From positions 1,054,001-1,118,000 of the forward strand of contig JAESUZ010002871.1 of NCBI GenBank assembly GCA_017311185.1: 64,000 bases of DNA. The letters run 5' to 3'. The position numbers and the translations under genes are program-made. The notes under the pieces were generated by a model that saw only the letters and a program-made list of their open reading frames with translations, was not told the origin of the DNA and made no database searches. Shown piece after piece: positions 10,693 through 23,490 of the stretch. The stretch is from Proteles cristata cristata (Eukaryota > Chordata > Mammalia > Carnivora > Hyaenidae). Each line of letters opens with the position of its first letter. Position 1 is the stretch's first letter.

Positions 10693-11340
10693 AGAAGGAT
10701 GTAATAGAATAAATCACTGTAAGAGTAGAAAGGGCAGCAACCACGAATCCAAGTATTCCTATTAGAAAAGTTAAACAGACTTAATTAATTTTAAACACAG
10801 AAACAGAAAGATGAGAGAATAAAAGGGCCGCTGAAAATGTGCAACTTTCAGGAAAGACTAAACCATCAACATTAAACATAATGACTATTATACTCAGTGT
10901 CCTTCATCACAAGCAGATCTTAATTGCATTTATCATGGGGTCAGTTGTGCACTTAGGACTAAAATAACAATAAAAATTCCATTGTAAGATCCTAAGAATC
11001 CCCTTTATAACTGTCTTCTTTCAAAGCCTCTCTTCGAATGTGGCATTATAACTTCAAGAAACGGAGAGAGAATATGGGCATAAAAAAACATTTCAAGAAA
11101 GACAAGTCTATGGAATAATAATCCTCACAAAGCCGTCTAAGAATTGATGCCAGTTACCACAATTATGTGCCGTCTTAAGTGACATCGTAAGCAGGCCTGG
11201 AAATTCACGGAGGCTGGGTTTCTGTGTTGGCAACTGCATTTTAAGCTGGTAATTAGATTCAACGAGGAAGTCTTCCTGCCAAGGTCAGAGTCTTTAAAAA
11301 CCTTTTTGGAACTCAGGGTTGTGATGCACAGCTCAGAGGC
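10693..11340. other. No gene seen; unique sequence
   Basis: No recognisable repeat or exon. It forms the left edge of a roughly 6-kb interval without CAN-SINEs. Confidence 0.45.
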
Positions 11341-11700
11341 CCTGGCTTGTCCCAGGTAACAGGCCATTTTCTCCAGGCTGTGGGCTGAACCCACCAGGCC
11401 CCCTTACTGAGGATTAAGGGAAAGAGTGGGCAGGCCCGGGGCTCTCTGTTGGCGGTGATGATCCCAGTCTTCAAGGCACGGTGTCTGGGCTTCCGACAAA
11501 AAGCAGGCCTGTCCTCCTCAGCCTGGAGGGGAGCAGAGGGCCTGCAAAGAGCAGGGACTCCGGAGTTCTGAGTCACGCCAATAGAGGCTCCTACTAGAAC
11601 AGAGGGTGATGGCGGGGGAGGGAGAAACGCATAAACTGATTTCTTTTTCCCCTCATCCCCATCTGTCAGGCCAGATGAGTGCCTGGCGGGCAGCCACCCA
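11341..11700. promoter_or_regulatory. GC-rich patch with AP-1 and CCAAT matches (candidate)
   Basis: This patch is clearly richer in G, C and CpG than its flanks. It contains a perfect AP-1 site, TGAGTCA, at 11569-11575 and, two bases later, CCAAT at 11578-11582. No TATA box or exon was recognised. Function is inferred only from composition and motifs. A 130-codon frame on the minus strand (11313-11705) follows from the GC content and has no domain. Confidence 0.3.
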
Positions 11701-12001
11701 GGCAAAATATCAAGGCCTATTCATAAGCATTCTTCACTGAACCCAGTCCCCAACTGGCACCTTCCCGCAGAAATATATGACCTAAATATTTCTTTTGGAG
11801 TCCTCTCCTGTTCCCTTCACCGCTGTAAAAACTATTATAAGAGGATAATTTTCATCTGATTATTTGTAACATCAGCCCAGATCTCATGTGGAAATCTGGA
11901 TTATTTTGACACCTGCAGGCAGGTTAACAAGAAAAAACAAGCTCATTTGCCTTAGGGGTATGGAAGAGCACAACCCACTCCTCTGGAATGTCAAAGACAT
12001 A

Positions 12002-12015
12002 GCGCCACCTCGTGG
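12002..12015 (-). promoter_or_regulatory. CTCF-like core motif
   Basis: The + strand reads gcgccacctcgtgg. Its complement, ccacgaggtggcgc, fits the published CTCF core (CCNCNAGGNGGCNS form) at nearly every constrained position. It lies outside any transposon I recognise. Occupancy cannot be read from sequence. Confidence 0.5.
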
Positions 12016-12099
12016 TCGATGGTCAGAAATGTTCTTCCCAGTCTTCCGTTTACAGACGCTAATGGGAAGAACAAGCAGTTTGTTAAACCAGAGACATGG

Positions 12100-12800
12100 G
12101 GTAGGGAAAACCAAATGAAATATATGCATTATGAAAAATAATTCGAAATAAGAATGCTTTGGGGCAAATTTCAAATGACAATTACAATTCTTAAGGAGTA
12201 CCGTCATGATTTAACTAATGGGTTCAAATCTGCAGGAAGCTGTCTCTAGACTCAGGGCCAGAAATTAATTCTTATCTTGCAAAGAGCTCAATTCTCTCCC
12301 TGTTTGGGAACAATCAATAAAAGCCGGGCTTGAACTCTGGTCGAAATAGCCACTCTAATGAACGAAATAAAGGACAAAATTCAGACAAGCGTAATAACAG
12401 CCCTCTGTGTCGAGTGCAAGAGTGTGCCGGTCACAATGACAGCTCCTAATCTCCCCCACTGAAAAGTGACTTCCATGGAATAAAGTCAGCTTAGACGGAT
12501 TTTCCATTTAAATGGTCAAGGATTAAGAGGAGTTGGTTGGACAAGCGTAACCCATTCATATAACATTTCACTTAAAATACACACACACACATCATGATAT
12601 CCTTATGAAAATAAGCTGTCTTCTTATTCACTGGAATTTAAAGGCAAAAGCTGACAGTAAACCATTTTGATTAATATATGACCTAGCTGGAACTCTATGT
12701 TGCATTTAATTTTCCTGAATTTCTGAGCTTCTGTGACTATTATATCACGTTATGCAATTTGCAGTGCTGGGTCTTCTCAGAGGTTACTTACACAAAGATA
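12100..12800. other. Repeat-free block, possible conserved non-coding DNA
   Basis: No SINE, LINE or LTR is recognised. There are homeodomain-type cores (taatta/attaat near 12266), 'aacaatcaataaaag' (12309-12323), and CpGs retained in AT-rich DNA (12330-12440). A (CA)n run of about 7 units lies at 12577-12590. This is suggestive only. Confidence 0.25.
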
Positions 12801-13804
12801 GACATTTTATTTGAAACCTGACCAGGCTCCTTCCTATTCTAGATAGATTCATTATGACAACCTTTAAGTGGGCACACTGCCAAAATGCAGCCAGTCTAAT
12901 AGGCCTGTTTAAATATAACACATAGACTAATATGCTTATTTGATGTAGTTGTTGAGAATGATTTACTGAATTATACTTGATAGAGAGAGGGTACCCAACC
13001 TTTCAGAGGGTGGTTCTCAGAAAATTTAAAAGTCCACAAACTAGCCTGCATAAAAAAAAAAAAACTTAATAAGAAAATTCATGTCTCATCAAACAGTTCT
13101 ACAATAGAGAAGCCATGTATAATTTTGAGAGCTTAAAGAGTTATTTCCTAACAAAAATTAGTTAATACTAGGCTTTTACTCTGTATAGTCACAGGGAACT
13201 GTGTACATGGGGAATAAGAAATATATATCTATATATCATGTGTATAGCCCATTTTATTGATTTTTTAAAAATAAAAATAAAATTAGGGGGAAAACGCTTT
13301 CAATCTCATCCTTTGGAGTTACACAAAAAAGACTTAGATTTTCCAGACCTGCTTTGATATAAAGACTTGTATTTGGTTGGCAGTTATCTTAAAAAATCTT
13401 ACCTAGGCATCACCTCATCTACTACAGAGCAAGCTAAATCAACTGGGAAGTTTGTTGCTTTGTAAATTACAAAAGCAAAATTTACTTAATAGTTATGCTT
13501 TGTGAGTTAATGAAATTATATCAAATCAGTCTTCAGTATGGCTATTCACAGCCATTTCAAGAGCAATTTCCTGCAAGATCTCAATTAGAACAATGTTCTT
13601 GTGCTTCTCACCCCCACCTCTGTCAGAGGCAATACACAGCTCAGCCTGGCAACTGTGGAGTGGAACTAATTCCTTCCTCTTAACGCCTGTCTCCAATTAG
13701 CTGGTGGGAAATAGAAATGATTTAGTTAAGAGACAGCTTTTCCCACTTACTCAGACTTATTACCATTCTCATCCAAGTATCACTCAGCTGCTAATTGTCT
13801 TGGG
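12801..13804. other. No gene seen; unique sequence
   Basis: AT-rich, without a recognised gene. A TA-rich microsatellite-like stretch lies at 13219-13240. The short frame at 13495-13683 has no domain. Confidence 0.45.
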
Positions 13805-13905
13805 AAGCTGCACTATGCAGTGGTAGAGAGCACAAAGTTGCTAACACAGTGACATAAGCAAGTTACTTAACCGTATGCCTCAGTTTCCTTACTTGTCAGA
13901 GAGAG
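13805..13905 (+). repeat. MIR relic
   Basis: 'gcagtggtagagagcacaaa', then 'gacataagcaagttacttaac', then 'gcctcagtttccttacttgtc' follows the MIR forward consensus. Confidence 0.75.
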
Positions 13906-15729
13906 TTCAGTTTTGCTTTATACTCTTACTCCAAATATTAAGTGGGGGAAAAAAACATGCTAACAGAACTCAGGGCTGCCTGGCTGATAGCAGTGTTCAA
14001 TGAATTAATCATCACCATGTAATAGGGAAATAAGCAGATAAATAATTATGAAACAATGACATAAAGAAACCGTAAAGCATATGTACAGGAAACAGTGAGA
14101 GCACCAAGGAGGGTTAACCCATGAATCTCCTCTACAATACCCCTGACTATCTGTCACCAGAATCCATTAGGATAGCTTTGGTTAAAAAAAAAAAAAAGAT
14201 AACACATAACTTATGGGACAGATCTAATTATTGTAACATTTTGTCTTGAAAATAAGTCTTCAAATTCTCTAAAAGTTGCCTTCTGCTGATGTTCACCTAC
14301 TCATGCCCTTTCTCATCCAAAGTTAAATTCATCCTCATGTTTTCGTGGGCCGAAGAGAAACCACAAATGACAAATGGAAAGACTCCATAGACTTTAAGTT
14401 CTTGAGACATGTGACTCTACTAAAGGTGCAATGCCCATTCCAACCAGTCCCTTATGACTGCTCATGCCTAGGGTTGAGAGAGAACCTGAAGGATGTTCTG
14501 ACTCCGTAACCAAGATTAACACAATTAGAGATTTCTACAAGGTGGTCTGGAGCGGGGAGGAGGGACGGCAGGACTCCAAGAGTGCCAATTACTGATCATC
14601 CCTGGTAAACAAGCCACGAGCTCTCCTAGGTCTTTTTAAGTTTTTGTTGGGATCATATTGTGCTCATTCTGTGCCCCCACCCCCTCCCCGCACCTGGCTG
14701 GAAGAACAAACGACTGACTGGCTCTATCATACATTTTACAAACTCTATAATATCCATCAGAATCTCATATTCTTCAATTTCAATAACATATCTCAGAAAT
14801 GTATAAATGGCACTTAGACAAATTTTTTGAAGTAAAGGATGAATACACTGCCTAATTACATATGATATATTCTTATTTCTTTCATAACGACAAACGGTAT
14901 AAAGTATAGCTCTGAGCTAAGCAAATGAGGTCTTTGTCAGCTGTAGAATGATTACTCATTTTCTATCCTTTCTCCTTCTCTCCTTTCCTTTCATCCAACT
15001 TTCTTATTTTATATTTACTGGATAATTTTAAATTACAGAATTACTATTTGATCTGTGTTACACATGAAAAAAACATATATATAAAAAAAAGAAATCTGTA
15101 AGTTCTAACTTTTCTCATGTACTATTTCTTCTTTCACGTTTCTCTATGCTTCTATGTTTCTATAAGTGTATACAGATATGTACATTTCTTTTCCTTTTTG
15201 TTCCCAAACAGGAACTGTGTCATATACATTTTTGTGCAAACTTATTATTTTATTTATTATAGATCCTCAAACCCTTCAGATCTTTAAATAGTTTTAAAAA
15301 TGAATAACCCCCAATATTAACATATGTTCAGGTCATGTGTAAACTTTGTTCTTTGTTTAGAATCTAATAGTTTTTTTTTTTTTTTACAGAGTAATCATAC
15401 TTTAAATGTGAGTTAATTAGCTCCAGGGCTCCAGAAGCAAAGATACAGATCATGTTTTTACCATCTTCTATGAGGAAGGGACTCCAGTAACAGCAGTTAC
15501 TAGAAAGAAGATGATGACAAGGGCTTCCGTGTTTACCTGGAATTCTGCACGGACAGAGAGCAGTGAATTAAGCCTGTGAGTGAGGTACAGCATCGCTCCA
15601 GATGTGAGTCCCTAAGTGGGAACATGACACAGCTGCTGATGGAAAGGCAGTGTGGTGACTCATAAGCACCTTTCCTCTCGGGCGATGATTACTTCTGCTC
15701 ATAAGTAAGTGATGTCCTTCCATTGAAGT
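13906..15729. other. No gene seen; unique sequence
   Basis: No exon, RNA gene or young repeat. It contains A and T runs (14184-14198, 15370-15385) and a pyrimidine-rich stretch near 14965-15000. Confidence 0.45.
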
Positions 15730-15955
15730 ACTCCAGAGTTAGAATGGGATTTAGTCAAAAGTCTGGTCTCAGTCCTGGTTCCACCATTCACCAGTTATGA
15801 GACACTGCACAACTCTGTCCTTCAATCAATAGTATGTGTGCGTGCGAGTGTGCATGTGCACGTACTACAAGCAGTAAGAAGCACTGTTGACATGTGATGC
15901 TGACAATACCTACCTCCCAGGATAACCAAGAAGATCCAATGATCTTCTACAATGA
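15730..15955 (+). repeat. MIR relic
   Basis: 'agtctggtctcagtcctggt', then 'tccaccattcaccagttatgaga', then 'acctacctcccaggataacc' fits MIR, interrupted by a TG-rich simple repeat near 15835-15865. Confidence 0.6.
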
Positions 15956-16024
15956 AAATTGCATTTTAGGAGCCAAAATGCAATCCCACATCAAAATTAC
16001 ATGAAGAGATGCATCTCAAATAAA

Positions 16025-16050
16025 TATACATATATATATATATATATATA
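16025..16050. repeat. (TA)n microsatellite
   Basis: A run of about 13 TA units after 'aatataca'. Alternating purine-pyrimidine DNA like this is commonly length-polymorphic. Confidence 0.9.
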
Positions 16051-16139
16051 AACTCAATACCATTTGTGAAATTACTGCAAAAACCTTTTCTTTTTCCTAC
16101 CAAGAGTCTGTCAAAAGGGTTGATGATGCATAATCTACT

Positions 16140-16290
16140 TATATGTACAGACTCTTATCCCCATTTTACAGTTGGTAACACTAAATCCCAGACAGGTGAC
16201 ATAACTGTTGTATGTTAGAGCCAGAACCAGATTCTAGGGCCTCATATTTCTGCATGATCTAGGGCATTTCCAACGTTTAGTCGCACTACC
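16140..16290 (-). repeat. MIR relic, reverse orientation
   Basis: 'tatccccattttacagttgg', then 'cagacaggtgacataactg', then 'gttagagccagaaccagattc' is antisense MIR. Confidence 0.75.
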
Positions 16291-17146
16291 TCTTCTGACT
16301 CTAAATGCCATGAGACATAGAGAAGACCATGAAAAATAAACCTCAAGTGGACTTGTGGCATGGTTATAGAAATGTGTATCACTTGGGCCTTTTAAATAAG
16401 TATTAGATAGTAGTTTCCCTTACTAGCTCTTCCATAAACCAAGGAATCTTCCTCCCTCTCATAGTCTATGCACCAAAGGGCAAACCAAACTGTGGCCCAA
16501 TATCGTTATCAATATTCTATATTGTTACTAATTCTAGCTTGGAAACAGAGGCCACGCTCTGCACAGGCTATGTGGAAGTGATACTTGAATTTTAAGCTCA
16601 AGTATTTATTTATAACTTAAAATTCTCACTTCATATTCTATAAGCATTCTGACATATCACACTGTAAGAAGGACATCTATAACTCTTCAAATTTGAGTGT
16701 TTTGTTATTTTGATCTCTTTGAATTAATGCTAGGATAAATATCAAATTCTCAAATAAGTCCAAGATCTGTGGTCAAACACATCCAATGCTGTGTCAATGA
16801 TTGTGAATTTTTTTCACAACTGTATTACACAGATCTCTACCTTCTTAAATAGAATGTGTCTTACATGATATACTGCTGTTTGTGGACTCAGTAACAACTA
16901 TGAATGCCATTGATTGTTCAATTATGCTTTCAGAGATTATACAGTTATATAAGGCTCCTAGTTTCTATGCTGCATTGGTTCAAGCAGCAATGTGATTTTT
17001 TTGAGATTATATCTGTTGTTCTTATAATTTGTATGATTTACGTTGTTATATATTTTGTCTCATTACTTGTCAGTTGTCTCTTCTCTTGTTGCTATCACTA
17101 CCTGATTCAAGTATCATAATCTCTCTTTCATAGTTTAATAAAGCAG
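16291..17146. other. No gene seen
   Basis: Unique AT-rich sequence. The frame at 16904-17119 (71 codons, hydrophobic) is TA- and TTT-rich and has no family resemblance. Confidence 0.45.
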
Positions 17147-17880
17147 TTGTGTTGGTTTGCTTTGCTGCATAACAAACTACCACAAACTTAAAGCCTAAAC
17201 ACAGCACATTTTTATTATTTCATAGTTTCCAAGGGTCAGCAGGTGTGAGCATGGCTTAGCTGGGTCCTCTTCAAGGCTACAAAGTGTTAGCCAGGGCTGA
17301 GTTCTCAACTGGTGGCTCGCTTGGGCAAGGATTCACTTCTGATTTTTTTTTTTTGAGAGAGAACATGCACAAACAGGGGAAGGACAGAGAGAAAAGGAGA
17401 GAGAAAATTCAAAGCAGGCTCTGCAATGTCAGGTTAGAGCCCAATGTGGGGCTCTATTCCACGAATGGGCCTCCAACCCACAAACTGTGAAATCATGACG
17501 CATGACGTGAGCCAAAATCAAGAGTCAGACATTTAACCGACTGAGCCACACAGGTGCCCCAATGTCACAGCTTTTCAAGTTGTTAGAAGAATTCACTTCC
17601 TATATCTGCACAAGATACAGTAGCTTTTCTCTTCAAAGCTAGCAGGAAGGAGAGCAAGCCTCTCAAGTGAGTCTTCTAGCAAGACAGAGGTCTGTGTAAC
17701 ATAACCACAGGAATGACATTTTATCACCTGTGCCATATTCTGTTGATTAGAAGCCACTCATCGATTTTGCCCAAATTTTGGGGGAAGGACTTATATGAGA
17801 CCATAAACACCCAGGAGGTGGGAATCATGCGGCCACCTTACACTCTGTTAGCCATAGCTATGTCAATTAATCCACTTGGA
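17147..17880 (+). mobile_element. Old MLT1-like (ERVL-MaLR) LTR, split by a SINE
   Basis: 'gctgcataacaaactaccac', then 'agcatggcttagctgggtcct', then 'gggctgagttctcaactgg' and, beyond the SINE, 'atattctgttgattagaagc' and 'aacacccaggaggtgggaatcatg' follow an ancient mammalian LTR-type repeat in order. A reverse CAN-SINE (17343-17560) interrupts it. The family name is tentative. Confidence 0.55.
17343..17560 (-). mobile_element. Older CAN-SINE nested in an LTR
   Basis: T-rich tail, GA-rich part without a clean (GA)n, 'aagcaggctctgcaatgtcag', 'gagccaaaatcaagagtcag' and the head end 'ccacacaggtgcccc'. It contains a small internal duplication, 'atgacgcatgacg'. More diverged than the young copies, and no convincing target duplication. 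Confidence 0.85.
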
Positions 17881-20800
17881 ATCAAATGCAAAGTTAGAGT
17901 AATACAGCCATAATAAGAGACCAAAGGGCTTTGTACATTAACTGGAACTACTTTTATGGTTCCCATTTTAATTACCTTCTGAATCTTGACCATGTTCTGG
18001 ATATCCTGGCTATTCAGTATGTGATTTTTAGATAAATGAATGAGTTCTCAAGCCAGAAATCATGACTTTCAAGGAATAACAATGATACCTCCTATTTTCT
18101 TTCTTCTCCAGATACGTTGTGAAAATACTGGTCAACTAACTGCCATTCCTACACGAAAATAGTTTGTTACTGAATAGATTGAATTTGTTTCTCTCTGACT
18201 ATTGCTCACTTACTAAAGACTGCCTAATCCCTATAATAGGTCAGGGCTAGGTATTTGCTATGGTGAAAGCCCCTAACACTAGATAAAGTGCAAATGGATG
18301 TCCTTCTTCTTCTCTGAATCCTAGAAAATGGTAAACTTATATTTCAATGGTGGTAATTTTTTAAAAAATACATGTGAAGGCTCTCTGTAGGAAATACTTG
18401 AACAACCCTGGGTAACCTTGAACAAAATTTCTACCTCTTTCACTATACTCACCAGTCTAGAACTTGTTTAAATTAATTTCTTCTTACAGGCATTAAAAGG
18501 TCAGATCTCTATGCCATCTTTGGTATCATGGGTTAGAGGTCATAGGCATCATTTTTAGTGTGCACAATTATTTTAGGCCAAAGTTGTTATCATACTTTAA
18601 ACCCCTTTTGAACACTTATTCAGAGAACAAGAAATGTATGTAGCAAGTGGAATGACCTTTAGAATTTATTCAAAGGAAACCAAATGCCTGTCACTTCTCC
18701 TAGCATTCATTACATTGAGGAATTATTCATTGGATGGTGAGTAATCTCTTCCTCTTGTAGACAGCACTGGGAAAACGAGGCAGCATGGAGAGTTTACTCT
18801 ATAACTAGATTCTAACTGAAAAAAAGTATCTCTCATTTTAAATCACAATTAAAATGTTTTTTTCCCGTAGTCAAAGTATTTAATTAGCTTGTGCTCTTTA
18901 CAACTGTGTAGAATTTAATTCCATAGTGCAAATTCAAAGTGATAGAAAGCTTCACAGTACAGGAATCTTTAAAACTGCAACTGAAGCAATGAAAGTATGC
19001 ACAAAGTCAACCAAACTGTAAACAAGTCAGGCTTGGTCATTTTTGTATAATTTATGGAGTGTTATACATAAGTTAGTGTGGTAGAATAATTATTTGAGGT
19101 ATTCATTGATTTTTCTCCGTTTGCTCCACAAAACATAGCGTCGCCATTAATTTCAAGCGATAGATTATCAAACCAGGCCAGAGAGCAAAGGTGTTGAATT
19201 ACTGAGTTCTTAATTCAAATGCTGAAGCCCAGGTTAAAAATCACATATTTGATAGTAGACGTGATTGAGCTTATTATTTTTCCCCCATGCTACTTTCCTC
19301 CAACTAACTCTGTATGATGAGAACTTTCTATAGAGGCTGAGAAGGTAGAGTATGTAGACAATTCAAGATAGTTAGAGGTGTCTGGAAGCTGTATACACTT
19401 CTTGCCCACCAGAAAGTCTTACTTGAGAAGAAGGGCAGCATGTACCCATACTTTAAAATTTGGGGGATCTTAGAGAACAAAAGGCATTGCATACTGGGTC
19501 TCAGTGGAAAGGAATATCAGACTTCAAGAAAAGTCCTCATGCCATCCTCGAGGCCAGAGGAGAAATGGTAGCGTGATGTATGGATCTAGGAATGAAAGAT
19601 ATTTTAAACTCTTATGTCCACACCCTCAATTCTGATCTCCCTTGGATCTAGAGTAGTGTCTAAATATCCTTTAGATTCCAGAAGGACTCGGGGATTCTCA
19701 CAGAAAGAGAACATGGTGGTCCATCTACCAAAATGTTCATCACCGATAATGACTGATAACATAGACGAGGCTGGACAGTTCTCACAGGGAATCTGATGGA
19801 TGAATCCACTCCTTGGCAGGTAGTTAGTAGCAAGGGTCCAGAGCTTGATCAACACTAGGAGGGGGCCGACACTGCCTTTCCCTTCACCTCAAGTCTCCTG
19901 TTGAGTAACCACAGACCTGATCAATGCCAAGAACCAGTGGGATGAAGAAGACCCTAAGTGAAGGGCCAGATTAGAATCATACACCTCTCCCCTCTTCTCT
20001 GCAGTGGCCTTTGTGTATGCTTCCCAGAGAATGGGGGTGAGGCGATGGACACATACAACAGAGACAATCCTGGACCTACACCTAAGTACTAACTTGTACT
20101 AAATTCACCCAGAAGAGACTAAATTAACTTCTACATCAGGACACATGGGAACATGGGGCAGGGGTGGGATAAAACACAAACTAAGATGAAACTTGATTAC
20201 AAAAGGGAACCAAAGTCACTCTTTTGCACACTTGAGTAAGTGACTGCCCCACGGATACCCACCATATCGGTATTTGAGTAGGCACAATTATAAATTCTGA
20301 AATACACATGTTCAAAATTTGTTTTTAAAGTGTCTAATAGTGGTTCTATTTCTTTGGAGATAATGGACATTCACTACATTTTAAGAAACCAGACATGATT
20401 CTTTCTGTCTTCCCATTAAAACTGTACTTTCATTGTATTTCTACTGAGATCACATATACCTATGTGTGATTTTTGGGTTTTCAATTAAGAAACTTGGACA
20501 ATTTTTGTCCTAATGTTTGCCCCATTGAGTAAGTAAAATGGTGTAGAATCAGATATGCTAAAAGTACACCAAAATGTCCTACTTCATGGGTATAAGGCAA
20601 CACCTTCATAAAGAGGAAACTCAGTCAAATTCATACTTTTATAAATGTGTTTCTCCAATTTTTAGTATGTGTTGCACATATCACGTATGCTGATTACATA
20701 CAAAAGAGTTCCATGCACACACATTTTGAAAGTGTATTTCTGCTCCAAGGTAGGACTGCCCAAGCTTTGAACTGCCTCAAAAATAAACTCTCCCGATTTG

Positions 20801-21317
20801 CATGCATTGTTTAATTATAGAAATAAGAGTACAATAAACACTCATACCCCAAATGTTAGAAAACTGCAAACAATTTCGATTAAAAAAAAAAAAGACGCTT
20901 TGCCTTTCAAAAGCAAACCATACCCTTACAAGGACCATATGGGATCATCTGGAAGAAAAGAAAAATCAAATAAATTTGTCTTATTGCATCACATTAGGTT
21001 AGACAAAGGAAATATGTGCTTTAAATATCTAATTAAAAACAAGCCTGGTAGAGTAGGTCACCTTCTTCAGCTGTGTGTGTGTCCTGATAATTGACCTCAT
21101 GTTCCTAATTAGTTCAGGATGGCATTGAGCATGAAAATGAATGAGGCAATCCTGAGACAAGAGATCCGGTGTTAATTAATAAAATAACTTGAATGACGAC
21201 AATCAAATTTAATTTAAATATATATTATAAAAATCATAAAAGCCATAAAAGAAGGGGACTTCTCCCTTAAAATGGGAGAGATGACTTGAGGTAGCAGGAG
21301 AAAGCCTATAAGTGTAG
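17881..21317. other. No gene seen; long unique interval
   Basis: No exon, RNA gene or young transposon recognised over about 3.4 kb. Open frames reach only 98 codons (20798-21094), with no domain. A CpG-containing patch around 19130-19165 is the only compositional feature I noted. Confidence 0.4.
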
Positions 21318-21455
21318 AGTAGCAGTTAGGAGCACAGACCACGAAGCCAGGCTATTGGATTTGAAACCAGGTTCCACTCTATGCCAAGTACGCCCTTGAA
21401 AAGTTAGTTAACCGATATGTGCCTCAGTTTCCTTATAAGGATTATTCTGATATTA
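21318..21455 (+). repeat. MIR relic
   Basis: 'gtagcagttaggagcacaga', then 'aaagttagttaaccgatatg', then 'tgcctcagtttccttataagg' is the forward MIR order. Confidence 0.75.
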
Positions 21456-21789
21456 AGTGCAGAGTTCGCCATTTTTTATCATATATGTAACCAATTTAGC
21501 CAGTATCTGATGGAAAAGTGTTTGCTGTTGCCATACTCGTCACTGTCACGATCACAAATGAGCTGCTCCAAAGTTCAACCCATTCTCCTGCGTGTCTCTT
21601 ACACGCAGCATTACGCAGGAAGTACTGGTGTGGGGGCGGTTCCCCTTCCATCAAAGAGAACCACTGAGCCATGTTGTCACAGCCTTTTCTCTCACTTTTG
21701 AGCTACCTTCCTTATGTTCTGGGAAACAAAGGTTTGTGCATCTGTGTCATTGGTCTTAGACTGAAACTTCACAAACCCCAGAGGTTTTT

Positions 21790-21935
21790 TTTTTGTTACT
21801 TGAGATATGATTCACATACCATGACATCCACCCTTTTTAGGCATAGACTTCAGTGGTTTTTAGCATATTGTGCAACCATCGCCAGTATCTGATTCCAGAA
21901 TAATCTCATTACCCTAAAAATTTTGAAGCCACTGC
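21790..21935 (-). repeat. Old L1 3'-end fragment, antisense
   Basis: 'gagatatgattcacatacca', then 'cttcagtggtttttagcatatt', then 'gcaaccatcgccagtatctgattcc' matches the antisense form of an old L1M-type 3' end as I remember it. Confidence 0.6.
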
Positions 21936-22004
21936 AAAGTGAATTTGAATTCTGTATATCAACTAAGGATTTAGTTCAATTATCATCCCACCTAGTGTAT
22001 CATT

Positions 22005-22500
22005 GTGGGAAGGACCACTGGCTTCTCACTCCAAAATTTATTCTCCCTTCCTCCTTAAACTAGGTATATAGCTGCCCAGGACAAAGGTTGCATGACCCTG
22101 ATTCTCCTGCATCTAGGCCTGGCTATGCAGCTAAGTTCATGCTAGTGAACTATTTAGAGGAGATACTAAGTGGCAGCTTCTGGAAAAGCCCTTACAAGTC
22201 AGCAGGTATATATCTTTTTATCCACTGGCGCCTTAATGCTTATCCCCTCCTCTATCTCATTGCCTAGAATAGGAATGGCTGGAGCCCTGGTAGCCATTTT
22301 GGAACACAAGGGTATCCTTGGAAATGGGAGGCGGAGGCTAAGATGATTTAAGAGAAAACATGGCATGAGCCTGGGTCCCTAGCACCTTTGTTCATACTGG
22401 CCCTGAAATTTCTATGCCTGGAAAACTTCTTTTAAATAGAAGATAAACAAATGCCTACACTTCTACTACTCTTTGGGGATGTTCCAGTCCCATGCAGTGG
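22005..22500 (+). repeat. Old LTR-like interspersed repeat (tentative)
   Basis: 'ctcccttcctccttaaacta', 'aggcctggctatgcagctaag', 'ggctggagccctggtagcca' and 'gagcctgggtccctagcacc' occur in the order of a familiar ancient mammalian repeat of LTR type. The same family seems present at 43280-43935. I cannot give its exact name. Confidence 0.45.
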
Positions 22501-23165
22501 ACCGAATACTCAATGACACAGTCTTGTAACCAAATTCCCATGAGTGGCATAAATTGTGACTTGCCAAGGAGGTAGGGCACTTGAAAAACTAAGGCCCTTT
22601 TTTTCTGCCTTCATAAGAGTTATACCACTTTGGAGTTCAGCAGAGAACACCGTAGTTTTTAGCAACTTCTTTAACACATCTTCCTATGTATATTCTCCAC
22701 ACACTCAGTCATTCGTACTTTGGGGCCAATATGTAATACCTGAAGATCAGTTGTCTCCATAGAAACTTGGAACATTCACCAGCACTGGTAACTGGTCATA
22801 CTTCCAAACCAATCTACTTAAATTGAACTTTCAAACTGGAGGCAAGCAGCCATCCGAACGTACATCCACTCACATCCATTAAAGAGCAATGGAGTGTGCA
22901 AAGCAATAACTCCGCGAGGGAATCTAATTCAAACTCAAATAAAGTCCACCTGAAATGTAGTGTGCTCAGCAGCTCCTTTGAACCTGCTTCCTGCATAATC
23001 AAGTCCAACTCTTTAAGAAAACACAATAAATCAAGTGCTATTTCTGAATCCTTTCCTATTACAAGGATGAGGTATTCTAAAATGATACTCATAATCTAAG
23101 TACTCTGCCATTACCCTGGTGACCTTATCCAAAAACAAAAACATTTCCACAGTTAGAATTAAAGT
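22501..23165. other. No gene seen
   Basis: Unique sequence. A 92-codon minus-strand frame (22814-23092) and its plus-strand counterpart (22896-23099) have no recognisable domain. Confidence 0.45.
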
Positions 23166-23169
23166 GTTG

Positions 23170-23285
23170 AGAGTTTAAACTCCTAGAGAGCAAGGACTCC
23201 TTAACTCAGCTCTTTATTCCTTGGTAGCACCTAGACTTGTATGTGGAATATAGTAGTTGCTTAGTAAATGCCTGCTGGGAACAAT
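23170..23285 (+). repeat. L2 3'-end relic
   Basis: 'actcctagagagcaaggact', then 'ctctttattccttggtagcac', then 'gttgcttagtaaatgcctgctgg' is the typical 3' end of LINE-2. Confidence 0.7.
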
Positions 23286-23334
23286 CCCTACTCTTTACAT
23301 ATACATTATTTTAATCATTTATGTAACAATTAAG

Positions 23335-23490
23335 TTTTGTGACCCTGGGACAGTTACTTTTCTTTTTTGTTTCTTCACCTGTTAGGAGGGGATAGCACTC
23401 CCTTCATAGGATTAATGAAAATGAATGCAAAGTGCTTTATGCTATAACTGATACAGAAGGTATGGACAATAAATGACAGTTGGTATTCTC
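23335..23490 (+). repeat. MIR relic
   Basis: 'gaccctgggacagttacttt', 'ttcacctgttaggaggggat', 'aaagtgctttatgctataac' and 'acaataaatgacagttgg' follow the forward MIR 3' half. Confidence 0.7.

Noticed and set aside
11313..11705. 130-codon minus-strand frame, Pro-rich
   Set aside because: It lies in the GC-rich patch, where stops are rarer by composition. No domain, splice-site context or start context supports it.
16025..16050. Possible origin or matrix-attachment AT element at the (TA)n run
   Set aside because: A plain microsatellite explains it; nothing else nearby supports an origin or attachment function.
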